Source: Plazaster borealis (taxonomy: Eukaryota > Echinodermata > Asteroidea > Forcipulatida > Labidiasteridae). Taken from it: a stretch of DNA of 64,000 nucleotides. The position numbers were made by a program, and so were the translations under genes. The notes beneath the pieces were generated by a model. That model had not been told where the DNA came from, ran no database searches, and saw nothing but the letters and a program-made list of their open reading frames with translations. Where the stretch lies: positions 6,055,130 to 6,119,129 of the forward strand of contig CM037474.1 in assembly GCA_021014325.1 (NCBI GenBank), written 5' to 3'. Shown one piece after another: positions 31,039 through 42,670 of the stretch (positions are counted from its first letter, which is position 1; each line of letters begins with the position of its first letter).

Positions 31039-31290
31039 GTATATTCAATACCAAGTTAGAAAGAACATATCCTGTATGACAACAAGTACTTGGTATTCAT
31101 GACCTTGTATTTAGGGTAGCATGGTCTGTTGCAGATCCAAACAGCTTTGACCTACCAGTGTACAATGCAGCTCTAATTGTTCACTTTTCACTTCATATTT
31201 TTTCTCAGTACACCATAACCCATGGAAACAGCTGCATTTGACCCTGACCGCCGAAATTATCAAGTAGGTGGGAGAGGTTTGGCCTTTTAA

Positions 31291-31656
31291 AGGCACTGGA
31301 CACGTTTGGTAATTACTCAAAATATTAGCATAAAAACTTACTTGGTAACGAGCAACAGAGAGCTGTTGATAGTATAAAACATTGTGAGAAACGACTCCCT
31401 CTGAAGTAACGTAGTTTTTGAGAAAGAGGTAATTTCTCACTAAAATAATAAAAGACTTCTTGCAAGAAGCCTTCTATTCCTATCTGAAAGCACACAAATT
31501 TGTACAACAAGGGTGTTTTTTCTTTCATCATTTTCTTGCAACTTTGATGACCAATTGAGCCCAAATTTTCACAGGCTTGTTATTTTATGCATTATGTTGG
31601 GATACACCAAGTGAGAATACTGGTCTTTGACAGTTACCAAACGTGTCCAGTGCCTT
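31291..31656 (+). mobile_element. TTAA-type MITE, family A, near-intact
   Basis: Inverted ends AGGCACTGGACACGTTTGGT and ACGTGTCCAGTGCCT, TTAA on both sides, about 366 bp. The core holds CAAGAAG...CTTCT self-complementarity. This is the reference copy in the window for family A. Confidence 0.92.
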
Positions 31657-31788
31657 TTAACTTAAATTAACCTTTAAACTTTTAAATTATTTACTCCCTC
31701 ACACGTTCCTACAGTGCACATTATTACTCATAAGTGTTGATGAATCAAGAGTGATACAAAGGTCTAACCCACAAAAAAAAAAACCATT

Positions 31789-32187
31789 CACCTAGAAACT
31801 AAGAAAATTACAAAAAAAAACTAAAACCAAGTTGCAACACGTACTGTACTACACAACAGACAACTGTAATAAATATATAGGAATCTCATGGATTTCTACT
31901 TTCTAATAAATGTTTATGAAACAGTTTGGTCTATGGAACATTATCCACCCTCAAATATGTCTACAGGCACAATGCCAGTTAACCTACAATGTATTGTACA
32001 CGATGTATTGTGCCAGTAGACATATTTGAGGGTGGATAATGTTCCATAAACCAAACTGTTTCATAAACATTTATTAGAAAGTAGAAATCCATGGGATGCC
32101 TATATATTTATTATTGTCTGTTGTGTAGTACAGTAAGTGTTGCAACTTGGTTTTAGTTTTTGTTGTAATTTTCTTAGTTTCTAGGTG
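31789..32187. repeat. Long hairpin: two arms of about 180 bp, 32-bp loop
   Basis: The left arm (31789-31974) and right arm (32007-32187) are reverse complements with few mismatches, for example GAAACAGTTTGGTCTATGGA against CATAAACCAAACTGTTTCAT. The loop lies around TAACCTACAATGTATTGTAC. No obvious target duplication or terminal motif identifies it as a known transposon. Confidence 0.9.
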
Positions 32188-32305
32188 ACGATGTATGTAA
32201 AACGTACATTTATGTATGTTTGTAAAATTTTCTTGGCAAGTCCACAGCTTTCTTTTTTATACAGTATTACATGAATGCATACGTACACCCAGACTAGCAC
32301 AGGGG

Positions 32306-32598
32306 CCAATTTCATAGCACTGCTTAACAGTAAGCAAATTTTCGTGCTAACTGTGGCAGAAATATTTGCTTAAAGCGCAAGCGTATTTCACAGGTTAGCA
32401 AGAAAATTAGGCGAACAGCTTGCGCATTCACCATGAATTCGCATTGTTACTACATGTACATCATTAATTTTCATACAGTAAGCACCGGAAGGTTAGAGTG
32501 CCTTTTTTCATGTGCTTACGGTTAAGCAGCGCTATGAAATGGAAACTCATTCAGTAAGCACAAAATCGTCCGTTATGCAGCTCTGTGAAATTGGGCTC
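32306..32598. mobile_element. GGGCCAATTTCAT-type MITE
   Basis: The ends GGGGCCAATTTCATAGCACT and AGCTCTGTGAAATTGGGCTC are inverted around a core of GCTTAAGC-like motifs. A decayed neighbour starts at 32818. Confidence 0.65.
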
Positions 32599-33299
32599 AG
32601 GTTGGACTCCTCCGTTGCATTCAGTGCAGTGCAATGGAGACTGGCATTCCACTAGGGCTATGTACACCCAGACCACAGACAGTTAGTTCATATGGCTTCA
32701 ATACCAATTGATGTTGCAGGGAAACCTTTTTAGACGAGGTGTAAAAGATATCACAAGTGTGAGACAAGGAGCTTTCTGGTGGTCTAAGCTTAATGGTATA
32801 ATCAACATGCCCTAACAGGGCCAGATTTCATTACTCTGCTTACTGCTGAATTCTGCGCTTGCGATCCCTATTCTTTGCTTGCTGTCACCATGATCACAGC
32901 AGGGCTGTGGCTGTACATGGAATTGTGAACTCAAACTCAAAGTCTAACCCAGTTACTGTACATGTACACATGCACACTGGCCGTCACATTACAGAGGGTG
33001 CCGTCATTATTTGATGTGACGGCCAGAATGCATGTGGGTGCAGTTTACTGGGTCAGAGTTCATAATTCCATGTACAGCCACAGGCCTGCTTTGATCATGA
33101 TGACAGTGCCCCTTTAATGATGAATCTTAGTGGTTGGTGACATCGAGCCAACACGTCCTTCCTGTACAAAACTCTTATTGTCCAACCAAATGTTCTAACA
33201 ACAACAAAAAGTGCCAAGTTTCAGGAAAGTAATGATTTTGGGTAAAGTGTTTTGAGGTTCTGAAGTTTAATTGATTAACCCTAACCCCCATCAGGGTCC

Positions 33300-33630
33300 C
33301 TCCACATACCCTGCCAAATACAACAGAATGCAACACAGTTGAAATGAGAACCATGCCAAATGCAACAAAATGCAACAAGGGATTTTGTTGCATTGTGCAG
33401 GCATGTTGTTTGTGTTAGGACTGAGCAAGGGGGTTTGCCCTGCTAAATGCAACAGTATGCACATAGGTGTAGTAGTGACTAAAACAAAATGCAACACCAA
33501 TATATGAAGTTACTTGACTGCTAAATGCAACAAATTCAGTCAAAAAATGACATCTGAGTTGACTGCCAAATGCAACAGATTACAACAACTTTTACCGTTT
33601 GGTGCATATTGTTGCATTTAGCATGGTTAG
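33300..33630. repeat. Irregular cluster of AAATGCAACA motifs
   Basis: About eight occurrences of TGCNAAATGCAACA or close variants lie within 330 bp. The last two (33587 and 33611) are in inverted orientation. Spacing is irregular, so it is not a simple tandem array. Confidence 0.6.
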
Positions 33631-33639
33631 GGTTAATTA

Positions 33640-34500
33640 GTCTCATGTTAATAACAGTAACACATTGTAATGTACCAGGCCTTGAATTACACAGAGGCCA
33701 TGGCTTGTTGCCCCATGTCTTGGCCTTGGTGCCCCTTCAAAAGTTTCCCATAGACTTGAAGATTTTCCAATGGATGTGCCCTTTGCAATGGCCTTGCCCT
33801 CTCAAAGATGAAATTCCAGGCCTGATGTAAACATAGTTTTGGTGTCATAGGGAATTTTTTTCTCCTGGTGTGTGTGTTCCCCATACGGTAAATTAACGTG
33901 GGCTGAAGGAAGTTGATTCAAAAGAGAGCGCTATCAGACAAAATTTCTACGCAATTCGCCGTATAGGGGGACAGAAAATGCGGGGGGACAGAATCTCTTG
34001 CCACACTGGCCCTGCCTGAACATCAATCACCCCACATGAAAAGAGGTTAAAAAAGAGAGTGCATTGCAAAAAACAGTAACATTTGAACAGCATCCACTAT
34101 GAACCAGAATACAGTCATAATGTTATTATACAATTTGTATTCAATTGGTCAGTGTATGGTTAGTATAAGCATGGAGGTAGGAGGCCTACTTCGGCAGTAG
34201 TTTTTAATATTAAAAAGGAGTCTTTATTTAGATAGATGAACCATGGAATGGATGAACAGTCAACATTTTAAACGTCCTAATCTTATTTGCAGATAACTGA
34301 TTCATTACTACTGCACTAGTTTTCTATACTACGTACTACTTTGTTTGTAGACTTGGCTCATCGCCTTTGATGATGACTGTTGTACACGACGACCCTTGAC
34401 GTGTGTGTCTGACTGTTGTTTGTTTACAAATTAATGTAGACTCCCCTTCTTGGCTTCTTCAATGCGTTTCACTTTATTTTGTTTAAACAAACTGAATTTT
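33640..34500. other. Dispersed repeats, no exon seen
   Basis: 33690-33830 matches the GGTGCCCCTTCAAAAGTTTC dispersed repeat found at 21.1, 23.3 and 40.5 kb. 33840-33990 resembles a decayed hairpin with CCCCATACGG and CCGTATAGGGGG, related to 44645-44795. The rest shows nothing recognisable. Confidence 0.45.
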
Positions 34501-34560
34501 TTGCTTCACAAAATCAGAACCATCCTGGACTATCAATGTTGCTACAACCCTTGAACTTAC

Positions 34561-34625
34561 CTTTCTCTCACGCTTCTTGCGAACAAGTAATAAATTAGTA
34601 ATTGTCAACTTCACTTCTGATGTGT
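34561..34625 (-). other. Candidate non-coding first exon (5' UTR) of the main gene
   Basis: On the minus strand GAGAGAAAG|GTAAGTTC is a perfect 5' splice site in a non-repetitive stretch. The upstream limit is unknown. It would splice to the acceptor at 26895, just before the start codon. Support is limited to the donor and the promoter-like surroundings. Confidence 0.25.
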
Positions 34626-34799
34626 GTGTAGAATAATTAGTTCACAATGTGTATGTACATACATACCACACTCTCATACACATGTCTGTATGTACAAAAT
34701 GTACGTGTGGCTTCAGTGTCATGTACATTCATAACTAGAGCAAGAAGCACGTGACGCCTTCATAGCCTCGTAAATTCTATGAATAATTCATAATAACAA

Positions 34800-35000
34800 A
34801 TGATTGGTACCCTCTCCCGCTAAACGTAAACACACAGGCGTCTCATAAGTCACCAGTTGATAGTTATAATCAAGGCTAAGCGGACTTTGATGACGTCATG
34901 GAAAGCTTTCTTGGAAGTCACGTTTCCCGCAGTGACCCCTTGATTCGCAATAAAACCATTGTTTACAATCGCCGATTCATGCTATAAAGCGTCTTCTCTA
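34800..35000. promoter_or_regulatory. Possible promoter region with a perfect CRE
   Basis: This is a non-repetitive block, richer in GC than its surroundings, with the palindromic cAMP response element TGACGTCA at 34891-34898. It lies 270-440 bp upstream of the candidate first-exon donor. A plus-strand TATAAAG at about 34983 is also present. The assignment is an inference from motifs only. Confidence 0.3.
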
Positions 35001-35267
35001 ACACGTAGGCCTATTAAATTGCTCAGTCATTAAATTGTTTATCTCTTATTAGCATCGAAACAAATTGTCTTTTTGTAACTTGTTAAATGTATTTAATTTA
35101 TTTATTTATTGTATTTGTGTTTATTTATTCATTTTATTTATTTATTATTTATTTAGGCCTATTTCTAATTTTTCATGCTATTTTATTTATTTATTTATTA
35201 ATTTATTTATTTTTTTTTTTTTTGGGGGGGGGACGGGGGTCGAATAATTTTGTGTTCGGTGTCTTAT

Positions 35268-35638
35268 AGGTGTCGTACACGTTTGGTAATGACTCAAAAC
35301 AAATATTAGCATACAAACTTACTTGGTAACAAGCAACGGATAGCTGTTGATAGTATAAAACATTGTAGGAAACGACTCCCTCTGAAGTAACGTAGTTTTT
35401 AAGAAAAAGAGGTAATTTCTCACTAAAATAATAAAAACTTCTTACAAGAAGTTTTTATTCCTATCTGAAAGCACACAAATTATTTTGTACAACAAGGGTG
35501 TTTCTTTCATCATTTTCTTGCAACTTCGATGACCAATTGAGCCCAAATTTTCACAGGCTCAGTGTTATTTTATGCATAATTGGGATACACCAAGTGAGAA
35601 CACTGGTCTTTGACAATTTCCAAACGTGTTCAGTGCCT
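35268..35638 (+). mobile_element. TTAA-type MITE, family A
   Basis: AGGTGTCGTACACGTTTGGT to AACGTGTTCAGTGCCT, with a TTAA on the right at 35639-35642. A family B element begins at once after that TTAA. Confidence 0.85.
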
Positions 35639-35642
35639 TTAA

Positions 35643-35985
35643 GGTTGGTCACTTAGTGGTACCATTTTTCACAAGAACGTAAAAGCCATCCACGTTCGCG
35701 AGGTGACACTCAGTGTAACAACTGCATCTCCGGCCGCAGCGCAGCATTCGCGAACGGACACCAATCCGCAGAAATCTGAGAAACGATTCATGCATTATTC
35801 TGTTTAATCGTTTCTCAGATTCAAATGTTTTTTGTTGGTTTACAATTAACTGGGGCATTTCCGACGAAATAATTTCGCAGGATGCTTACTAGTACCATTA
35901 TCATCTAGGCTATATAAAGTAAGCTTTCGGATAGAAATTACAAAAAAGCAATTTCAGGGCCATTACCAAACGATGACCCTACCTT
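35643..35985. mobile_element. TTAA-type MITE, family B, diverged, abutting a family A copy
   Basis: It carries ACTCAGTGTAACAACTGC, GATTCATGCATTATTC and ends GATGACCCTACCT. It shares the TTAA at 35639 with the family A element. Confidence 0.55.
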
Positions 35986-36321
35986 CATGTTAAAAGAAAA
36001 CTTAGGCCTAACTGAATTTCTTGCATAAAAAATATTGTTTGATGTCGGCATCATACAAAAAAGTTCTTTATGCTCAAGTTCGTCCATTCTCGATCTCGCA
36101 TGCATTTGCGACTTAAATAGCACCCTCTCGTGACCAGTGGTTGTAGAGGGGAAAACATGGCTTCCACCCTAAGATGTTAGATTCGTGCAAGTTCAGTAAA
36201 CTTGTAAATGTTTGGGTGTTTCGGACCCCGAGCTCATGAAAAACAAGACTTTATCTAATAGATTTTAACTTTGCATCGGGGATAAAAAATATAGTTTGTT
36301 TTTACCCTTACACCAATGTAT

Positions 36322-37407
36322 ACTGTAACGGATCAACCCTGCATCCACCAGAAGGGGAGGGGAACTACTTGCTGAACTCATGACAGAGACAAATAATAAC
36401 TCAAAAATGGAAACAGAAATGCAGGTACTCGCTCATCTTGTAATTCTCCCCAAAGGGGACATGAACAAAATACATATTATAAAGTCAATTAATAATAAAG
36501 CAAAACGTAGCAACTGGCTGAGTTGGGGAAATTTAAGGACACTCCTCACTTAACTAATAAATAAATAAATACAACATTACCTTAACATTATGAACCAGGC
36601 CGGACGACGTGCAGATAATAAATTGTACAAAAATAAATACATGTTACTGACCACTATCTGTGCTATGTACTTTTGTACTGAGAGCCTTCAGTTTATACAT
36701 AGAAAGTATACAGGGTGTCTCAAAAAAAAGGTAATCCTACTGTAAAGGGTTTTTATGGCCAGACTATATGTTTACCAGCAGAATGCATGGCATCATCTTA
36801 AAGCCGAAGCCTTGTGCTTTTCAATGATACCTTGGGTTACATTCCAGGGCCACGCATCATGGAGCACCACTGTCTTGAAGTTGTGGTGCAAAAATGCAGT
36901 TGGTTCACTTTTGAACCCATGTCATTCTGGCCTTCTGGCCGAAGCACAAGGCTTCGGCTTTAAGATGATGCCATGCTTTCTGCTGGTAAACATCATATAG
37001 TCTGGCCATAAAAACCCTTTACAGTAGGATTACCTTTTTTTTGAGACACCCTGTAGAGCCGCCGTCCGACCACCCTGATGTCCCAAGCCACAGTTTTAGA
37101 ATGCCACACCTAGATTTGGTGCCTTGGTTTTATACCCAATAGGAAACTCTTTGTTATTTTAAATGCACTAGTAATCATTAAATCTAAATTGAGGGAAAAT
37201 AATAATACAAACAATGTGAACACATTCCTTGCAGGCCAATGGTGGCTGGCAAGGGAATGATGAATAACCAAAATAACTGACTACATTGTACCCCATGGCA
37301 CAACAATCTACATTCATTGCACTGCAGGCCAGAACAGAGCCAGCCTTGTGTTTAAACACTATAACAAAAGGAGCTTGGAATGCAACACAAAGCATGTTCA
37401 TTACAGT
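36322..37407. mobile_element. Non-autonomous element 'B', carrying a nested 343-bp element
   Basis: The ends TACTGTAACGG and CATTACAGTA are short inverted repeats. Without the nested insertion (36711-37053) the element is about 740 bp. It is the reverse complement of 60677-61414 at high identity. It is inserted into a family S2 SINE: TTACACCAATGTAT on the left and GCACTGTATACTCAGTACTT on the right are adjacent in the copy at 8690. One frame near an end, containing NMLCVAFQAPFVIVFKH, is open in both copies but resembles no transposase. Confidence 0.8.
36711..37053. mobile_element. 343-bp palindromic element with TA target duplication
   Basis: It begins CAGGGTGTCTCAAAAAAAAG and ends with the reverse complement. 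The inverted repeats extend for well over 100 bp (AAGCCGAAGCCTTGTGCTTT against AAGCACAAGGCTTCGGCTTT). TA lies on both sides, at 36709-36710 and 37054-37055. The empty site GAAAGTATAGAGCC is preserved in the inverted copy at about 61022-61036. TA duplication points to the Tc1/mariner group. Confidence 0.9.
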
Positions 37408-37580
37408 ATTATGCACTGTATACTCAGTACTTTCCCGATGAAAAAAATCCACAGTCAAATCACTCGCGTGGGATTCGAACCCACGACCTAGAGCAGGTGT
37501 CTTTACCACTAGACCACCGCAAAGGTCGTGGGTTCGAATCCAACCCAAGCGATTGGCCTGTGGGTTTTTTCCCAAGAACT
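37408..37580. mobile_element. Family S2 SINE with inverted tRNA-like head
   Basis: 37495-37408 on the minus strand has GTGGGTTCGAATCCCACG and the S2 body. From 37522 the same head appears on the plus strand (GGTCGTGGGTTCGAATCCAA), so two copies sit head to head around ACCACTAGACCACCGC. Confidence 0.6.
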
Positions 37581-38189
37581 TTATCCATTACAGTTTTGAC
37601 AAGCAGTTTAATTTAATTTCAGCCGAACTATCATCCATACTGAAAAGTATAGCAAACTTTGCTCAATGTTATCATTTTATTGTTGTGATATTCAATCAAC
37701 TAGTCGTGGGCGTATTGACCATATTTTTGACCGCGTGAGGGCGCTTTCTTCGGGGAATGTCTTGCAACACAATATACAGTTTCATCTTATTTTAATTGCC
37801 TGTATGTAGTTTTCTTGCATCAATGACAAAATACATAAACATGATAATAACAAAAATTAACAAAACTTGTTTGTTTACTTGTTTTTCATCAAGTACAAAT
37901 TGGTCCACAAACGCCCTCACGCACATCACAAATACGGCGAATTGATAAGCTTTTGATTGCTTGCTTGTCTGTATGATGTTGTAAATGTTTTTGAAAATAA
38001 AAACCTTCAAACCACACTTTCAATCATTGTGCTAAACTGATTTTCGCGAGCTCAAGTTTCACATTAAAACCCCTTTGCGTCTCAGAAGAAAATAGTTCGC
38101 AGCTTTGTGAGGTCAGAGTCGAATACCGAGATGGTATCTGTACACCTTTTAAAATGTTGTAATAAATTATTCTTCAAGAATACACTGCA

Positions 38190-38815
38190 TAAACTTTAGT
38201 ATTAAATTGACACCATGGGTGTTGTTACTTATAAATACAGAAGAGAGACACCAAATTCACATTTTAGTGTGTTAAAATAACACTGTGATGTAATAGATTT
38301 ATTTAATTCAATGATTATTGTATACCGAATCTCCCATCATAGTTTACGTTGGAATGTTTTATTACGTAATTGAATACCTTTCGCAGTATAAAACCCATTG
38401 GGCACGCACCCTCGTGGTCTGTCGTCCCATGGAGGAAGAAGGTCGTCCAGAGGTGTGTGTGCCGGTCGACCTCAGCTATTTACTTTGTTCTTAGGGTTTA
38501 CCGGTGAGTGTTTGGTCCCATACCGAAGTGGGAGATTCGGCAACCATTGTAAGTTATAGCAGAATTTCTTGTAACATAATACATTAATGAACACAGAGCT
38601 TGTGCCTGAATGTGCTCTTATTATGTTCATGTTGGTCAATATGATCCCGCAGATGGTTGGAAAATCCCAACCATCACAACACCAATGTAATTTTTTTGCG
38701 GAAATTGGTGTTATTATTTAACACCCTTGTTGTTAACTTCGATTCTCTCTTCGGTATCCATGTGACAACACCCATGATGTAAATTTTAACACCCCAGTTT
38801 TTGCAGTGCACAAGT
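38190..38815. mobile_element. GGTGTTAAAATTGACACC-type MITE, split by the solo LTR
   Basis: The left part ends GTTAAAATAACAC. The right part resumes ACACCAATGTAAT and ends AATTTTAACACCCCAGTTTT. The family is rich in self-complementary GTGTTA/TAACAC motifs. Confidence 0.75.
38284..38678 (+). mobile_element. Solo LTR, 395 bp
   Basis: It begins TGTGATG and ends CATCACA, the canonical TG...CA inverted ends. A 4-bp duplication ACAC lies on each side (38280-38283 and 38679-38682). A TATAAAA box is at 38397-38403, suitably placed for an LTR promoter. It interrupts a GGTGTTAAAAT-type MITE (about 38190-38815) whose uninterrupted relative is at 48558-48769. No internal retroelement sequence is present, so it is a product of LTR-LTR recombination or an isolated LTR. 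Confidence 0.8.
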
Positions 38816-39683
38816 CGTATACATCTCTCAAATGGGGCCCCAAAAGTTGGTGAAAATATATCGATTCTTCGTGGAAAAACTTTGAAAAGGCAATGTGTTT
38901 TTATCAAAAATGGGAAAAACCAATCAATATAGCGCCCCAACGGTGAGTCAGTAAGAAAATAATAATACTTTTCACGTTATTGATTATGTCAATTAATAAA
39001 CAAGTTTGCAAAGTTTTGTAGCCTTATGGAACAAAAAATTGGGAAACTCGCTCGAGAACTTTTGAATAATTTTATATGGAGGGCCCCCCGGTCCCGTAAG
39101 CCCCCCCCCCCCCAAAAAAAAAGAAGAAGAAGAAGATACCCGGTCCTGATTGGGTCTAGCTACAATGAAACAAATAAGGACATTACAACACTCAACAGTT
39201 ACACACTGCGCTGTTTTAATAAAGCTCGTTGATTTTGTTTGACACTATCACAAAATACAGTGAGTGCTATGATCTAAGTTAAAAAGTTATATAGTATTTT
39301 AAAAAATTAATAAATGCGTAATACGGTGTTTTTTTCACACGATTGTTATAACATTTGAATACAATTATAATTTTGGATCGATAGTATGGTAAAATGACAA
39401 TGTCTAAATACTGTAGATTACAGATGGAATGTACGAACTATATTCCACTATATTGGTAGTCTAGACTTACTTCATTTTAAAATGTGTTACATTTTTATTT
39501 CAGTAAATATTATTTCCACACAGAATCCATTTTTGATGAAAATATCTAAAAGATTGAGGGGAGTTGTGACCTTCAAGGGTAAAACTTGGAAAGATAAAGA
39601 TATACAGAATCTCCACAAAAACAGAGATTTACTGTGTGTTTCCATGGGAAACAAATAATCTTTAATTTACAGTTAATCGTTAA

Positions 39684-40048
39684 AGGCACTGTACACGTTT
39701 GGTCATTACTCAAAATATATTAGCATAAAAACTGACTTGGTAACGAGCAACGGAGAGCTGTTGATAGTATAAAACATTGTGAGAAACGACTCCCTCTGAA
39801 GTAACGTGGTTTTTGAGAAAGAGGCAATTTCTCACTAAAATAATAAAAACTTCTTGCAAGAAGCCTTTTAATCCTATCTGAAAGCACACAAATTTGTACA
39901 ACAAGGGTGTTTTTTCTTTCATCACTTTCTTGCAACTTCGATGACCAATTGAGCCCAAATTTTCACAGGCTTGTTATTGTATGCATATGTTGGGATACAC
40001 CAAGTGAGAACACTGGTCTTCGACAATTACCAAACGTGTTCAGTGCCT
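39684..40048 (+). mobile_element. TTAA-type MITE, family A
   Basis: AGGCACTGTACACGTTTGGT to AACGTGTTCAGTGCCT with TTAA on both sides. Confidence 0.9.
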
Positions 40049-41480
40049 TTAAATTAAATTCAAAATTGTACCTTTTTTTTTCTGAGCTACGTCAGTCACA
40101 GTTGTAAAACAATTAAGTTGTCCAATTCCTGTACGTTACACAGGCCTGCAAATTCCACACGTTGGTATAACATAAGAATAGGCCTATAACCGCCTAACGA
40201 TTAAAATTTGGATCCATATTATGGTAAAATGATAACATAATTACTTTAAGAATCGCATGCTTTCTATCCGTTTCCCTTCAAGTGAATTGTTTGGAAACAA
40301 AATTTCAATTTTAAGGGAGAGTTTGAAACAGCTTGGGAATAGTAAAAGATGCCAGACGTTGATGATTTTGATTAACAACTGGATCATTCCCGACCAATCA
40401 AAATGGATTGAAACATAACTCCTGATCACATTAATGAACAGAAATTGAGAGGGCAAGGCCATTTTCATTTTGCAAAGGGCACTTCCCCTGAAAAAGTCTA
40501 TAGGAAACTTTGGAAGGGGCACCAAGGGCAATACCGGGGGCGACAGAGGCCATGGCCTCCATGGCCTCCCTTGTAATTCCAGACCTGAGTTAAGTCTTAC
40601 CGGCGCCATCTCAACGTTTTTATTTTATAAAAATTCTGAGCAGTTTGAATTTTTTTCGTCTCCGATCGCCCTGAGATTGAACCAGTATAGCTTCAGCACA
40701 TCCCTGTCTCTTAGTACAGAATTAATCTCAGATCATTCTGAGCACTTTCAAAAAAAAATTGTCTCCAAACTCGCTGAGATTGAACCAGTAGCTTCAGCAC
40801 ACCCATGTTTATGAGTGCAGAATTAATCTCAGAGCATTCTGAGCAGTTTGAAAAAAATTCGTCTTTTTTGTTGAATGTACTTGTTATTTATTTATGTATT
40901 TATCTATTTTATTAATGTTTGTTTGCTTGATTGTAATTTGGATTCATTTTGTTTTTAGAACTGAATTTTGACTGCAGTTACATGGAAATAGTTCAAGTTT
41001 CGTACGCTTAACTGCATAAAAACAATACATAGGTCTACTGACAACAAAATAAGGATTGGAATGGGAACCATACTGGTTAATGTTATTTCTCCATTCTATC
41101 TACTTGTCTGTGATTTGTTTTTAAAAGAACTAATGGGCAGAACGGATTTTGTAGGTCAACACGTGATAACTTTAAAAATGTAAATATCGCTATAAATATC
41201 TTTGCCTAAATATACAAATTACCATCCACGGATATAAAATAATACAATAATTATTTCTTGGCAAATGAGGTCATGCTGATTATACCAAGTGTTTTATGCA
41301 AAACATTGAAGAGAAATTTCAGACAATTTCTGTCCTTTAAAATTTTGTGTATCTATATTTTCCTGCCGAAGAGTTAGAGTAACATTAGTGGCTTCTATTA
41401 GATTATAAATAAAGACATTATTGCCAAGTCATTTACTACGAAAGCCCATTAGTGCAATCGCTATGTATTTTCAAAAGCAG
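40049..41480. other. Repeat-rich intergenic sequence
   Basis: 40440-40590 is an inverted copy of the GGTGCCCCTT-type dispersed repeat. 40655-40860 holds two copies of a block with GAGATTGAACCAGTA and CAGAATTAATCTCAGA. No exon is visible. Confidence 0.5.
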
Positions 41481-41489
41481 GGAGGTTTT

Positions 41490-42670
41490 TTTGCAAGAGC
41501 ATTTATTTTTATTTTCAAGAGCCGTTTTTTTTTTTTTTTTTCAAGAGCAGTTATTTGTTTTCTTTTCAAAAGCAGTTATTTTTTATTTTAAGGGGCATTC
41601 AGAATAGTCAATGTTAAAAATAATAATAATCTCGAAATTGTGGGTGGGTGGGTCAAAAGAAATAACTCAAAATCGAAATTCCGCTTTTGTTTAAACAAAT
41701 TATATATGTATATATATTACCAAACAAAAAAGAAGAAGAAAAAAACCCAGCTGGCAAAGATCGTCAATTTAATTCCTGATTAAACTACAAAGTTGTTTGT
41801 TTAAAGGAACGTTACAGAACTGGTAATTAAAATTTTCTTTAAGATCACAGATTTACATAAAACTTACACGGTCTAATGATGATGATAGTAGAAAACATCC
41901 CTAGAAATATTTCTGTCTGAAATGCCATATTCGATGAGAAATAAATAAAACTAATTTCCGATTGGAGTTTATCGCTCATGAGCGTTTTATTCATGCATTG
42001 ATATAACACATGCAAATGTGTAATCGGTTTTTTCACTATTTTCTCGTGACCCAGATGGCCGATCGATCTCAAACTTCTACAGGTTTGTCAGTTTATGTAT
42101 ATGGTGGATTATATGAAGTGCTTAACTGTTTTGTTAGCACAAACCAATTCTGTAATGTTCCTTCAAGCCAGGAAAAGCCATTGAAAACTACTGATGTTGG
42201 AGACCTTTGATCTAAAATATCTGGTTCATTTGAGGCATTACTTTGTTCTTCAGTGTATAGATTATATATATTATGAAGCCATTCAATATTAAAAAATCGA
42301 AATTTGAGGTGGGTGGGTGGGTCAAAACAATTTCCGATCGAAACAAAATATTATTTTTTTGACTATTCTGAATGTCCCCTAAAGAGCAGTTATTTTTATT
42401 TTCAAGAGCAGTTTTTTCCAGAGCATTTATTTTTATTTTCAAAAGCACTTCCCCTTTATTTTCAAGAGCATTTATTTTTCATTTTTCAAGAGCAGTTATG
42501 TTTATTTTCAAGAGCAGTTATGTTTATTTTCAAGAGCAGTTATGTTTATTTTCCAGAGCAGTTATTTTTATCTTCAAGAGCAGTTATTTTTATTTTCAAG
42601 AGCAGTTATGTTTATTTTCAAGAGCAGTTTTTTTTCCAGAGCATTTATTTTTATTTTCAAAAGTAGTTTA
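41490..42670. repeat. TTTTCAAGAGCAGTTATTTT minisatellite flanking an inverted-repeat element
   Basis: The 24-25-bp unit (TTATTTTCAAGAGCAG) occurs about four times at 41490-41590 and about thirteen times at 42380-42670. Between the arrays is a segment of about 790 bp whose ends AGGGGCATTCAGAATAGTCA (41592) and TGACTATTCTGAATGTCCCC (42360) are inverted repeats. The segment looks like an element inserted in, or bounded by, the minisatellite. Confidence 0.8.

Noticed and set aside
31111..31564. Frames of 79-109 codons that recur at 39.7, 46.9 and 50.8 kb
   Set aside because: They recur because they lie in family A MITEs, which are non-coding with palindromic cores.
37168..37575. A 135-codon gene
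   Set aside because: It spans the end of element B and a SINE head; the part shared with 60.7 kb is a repeat.
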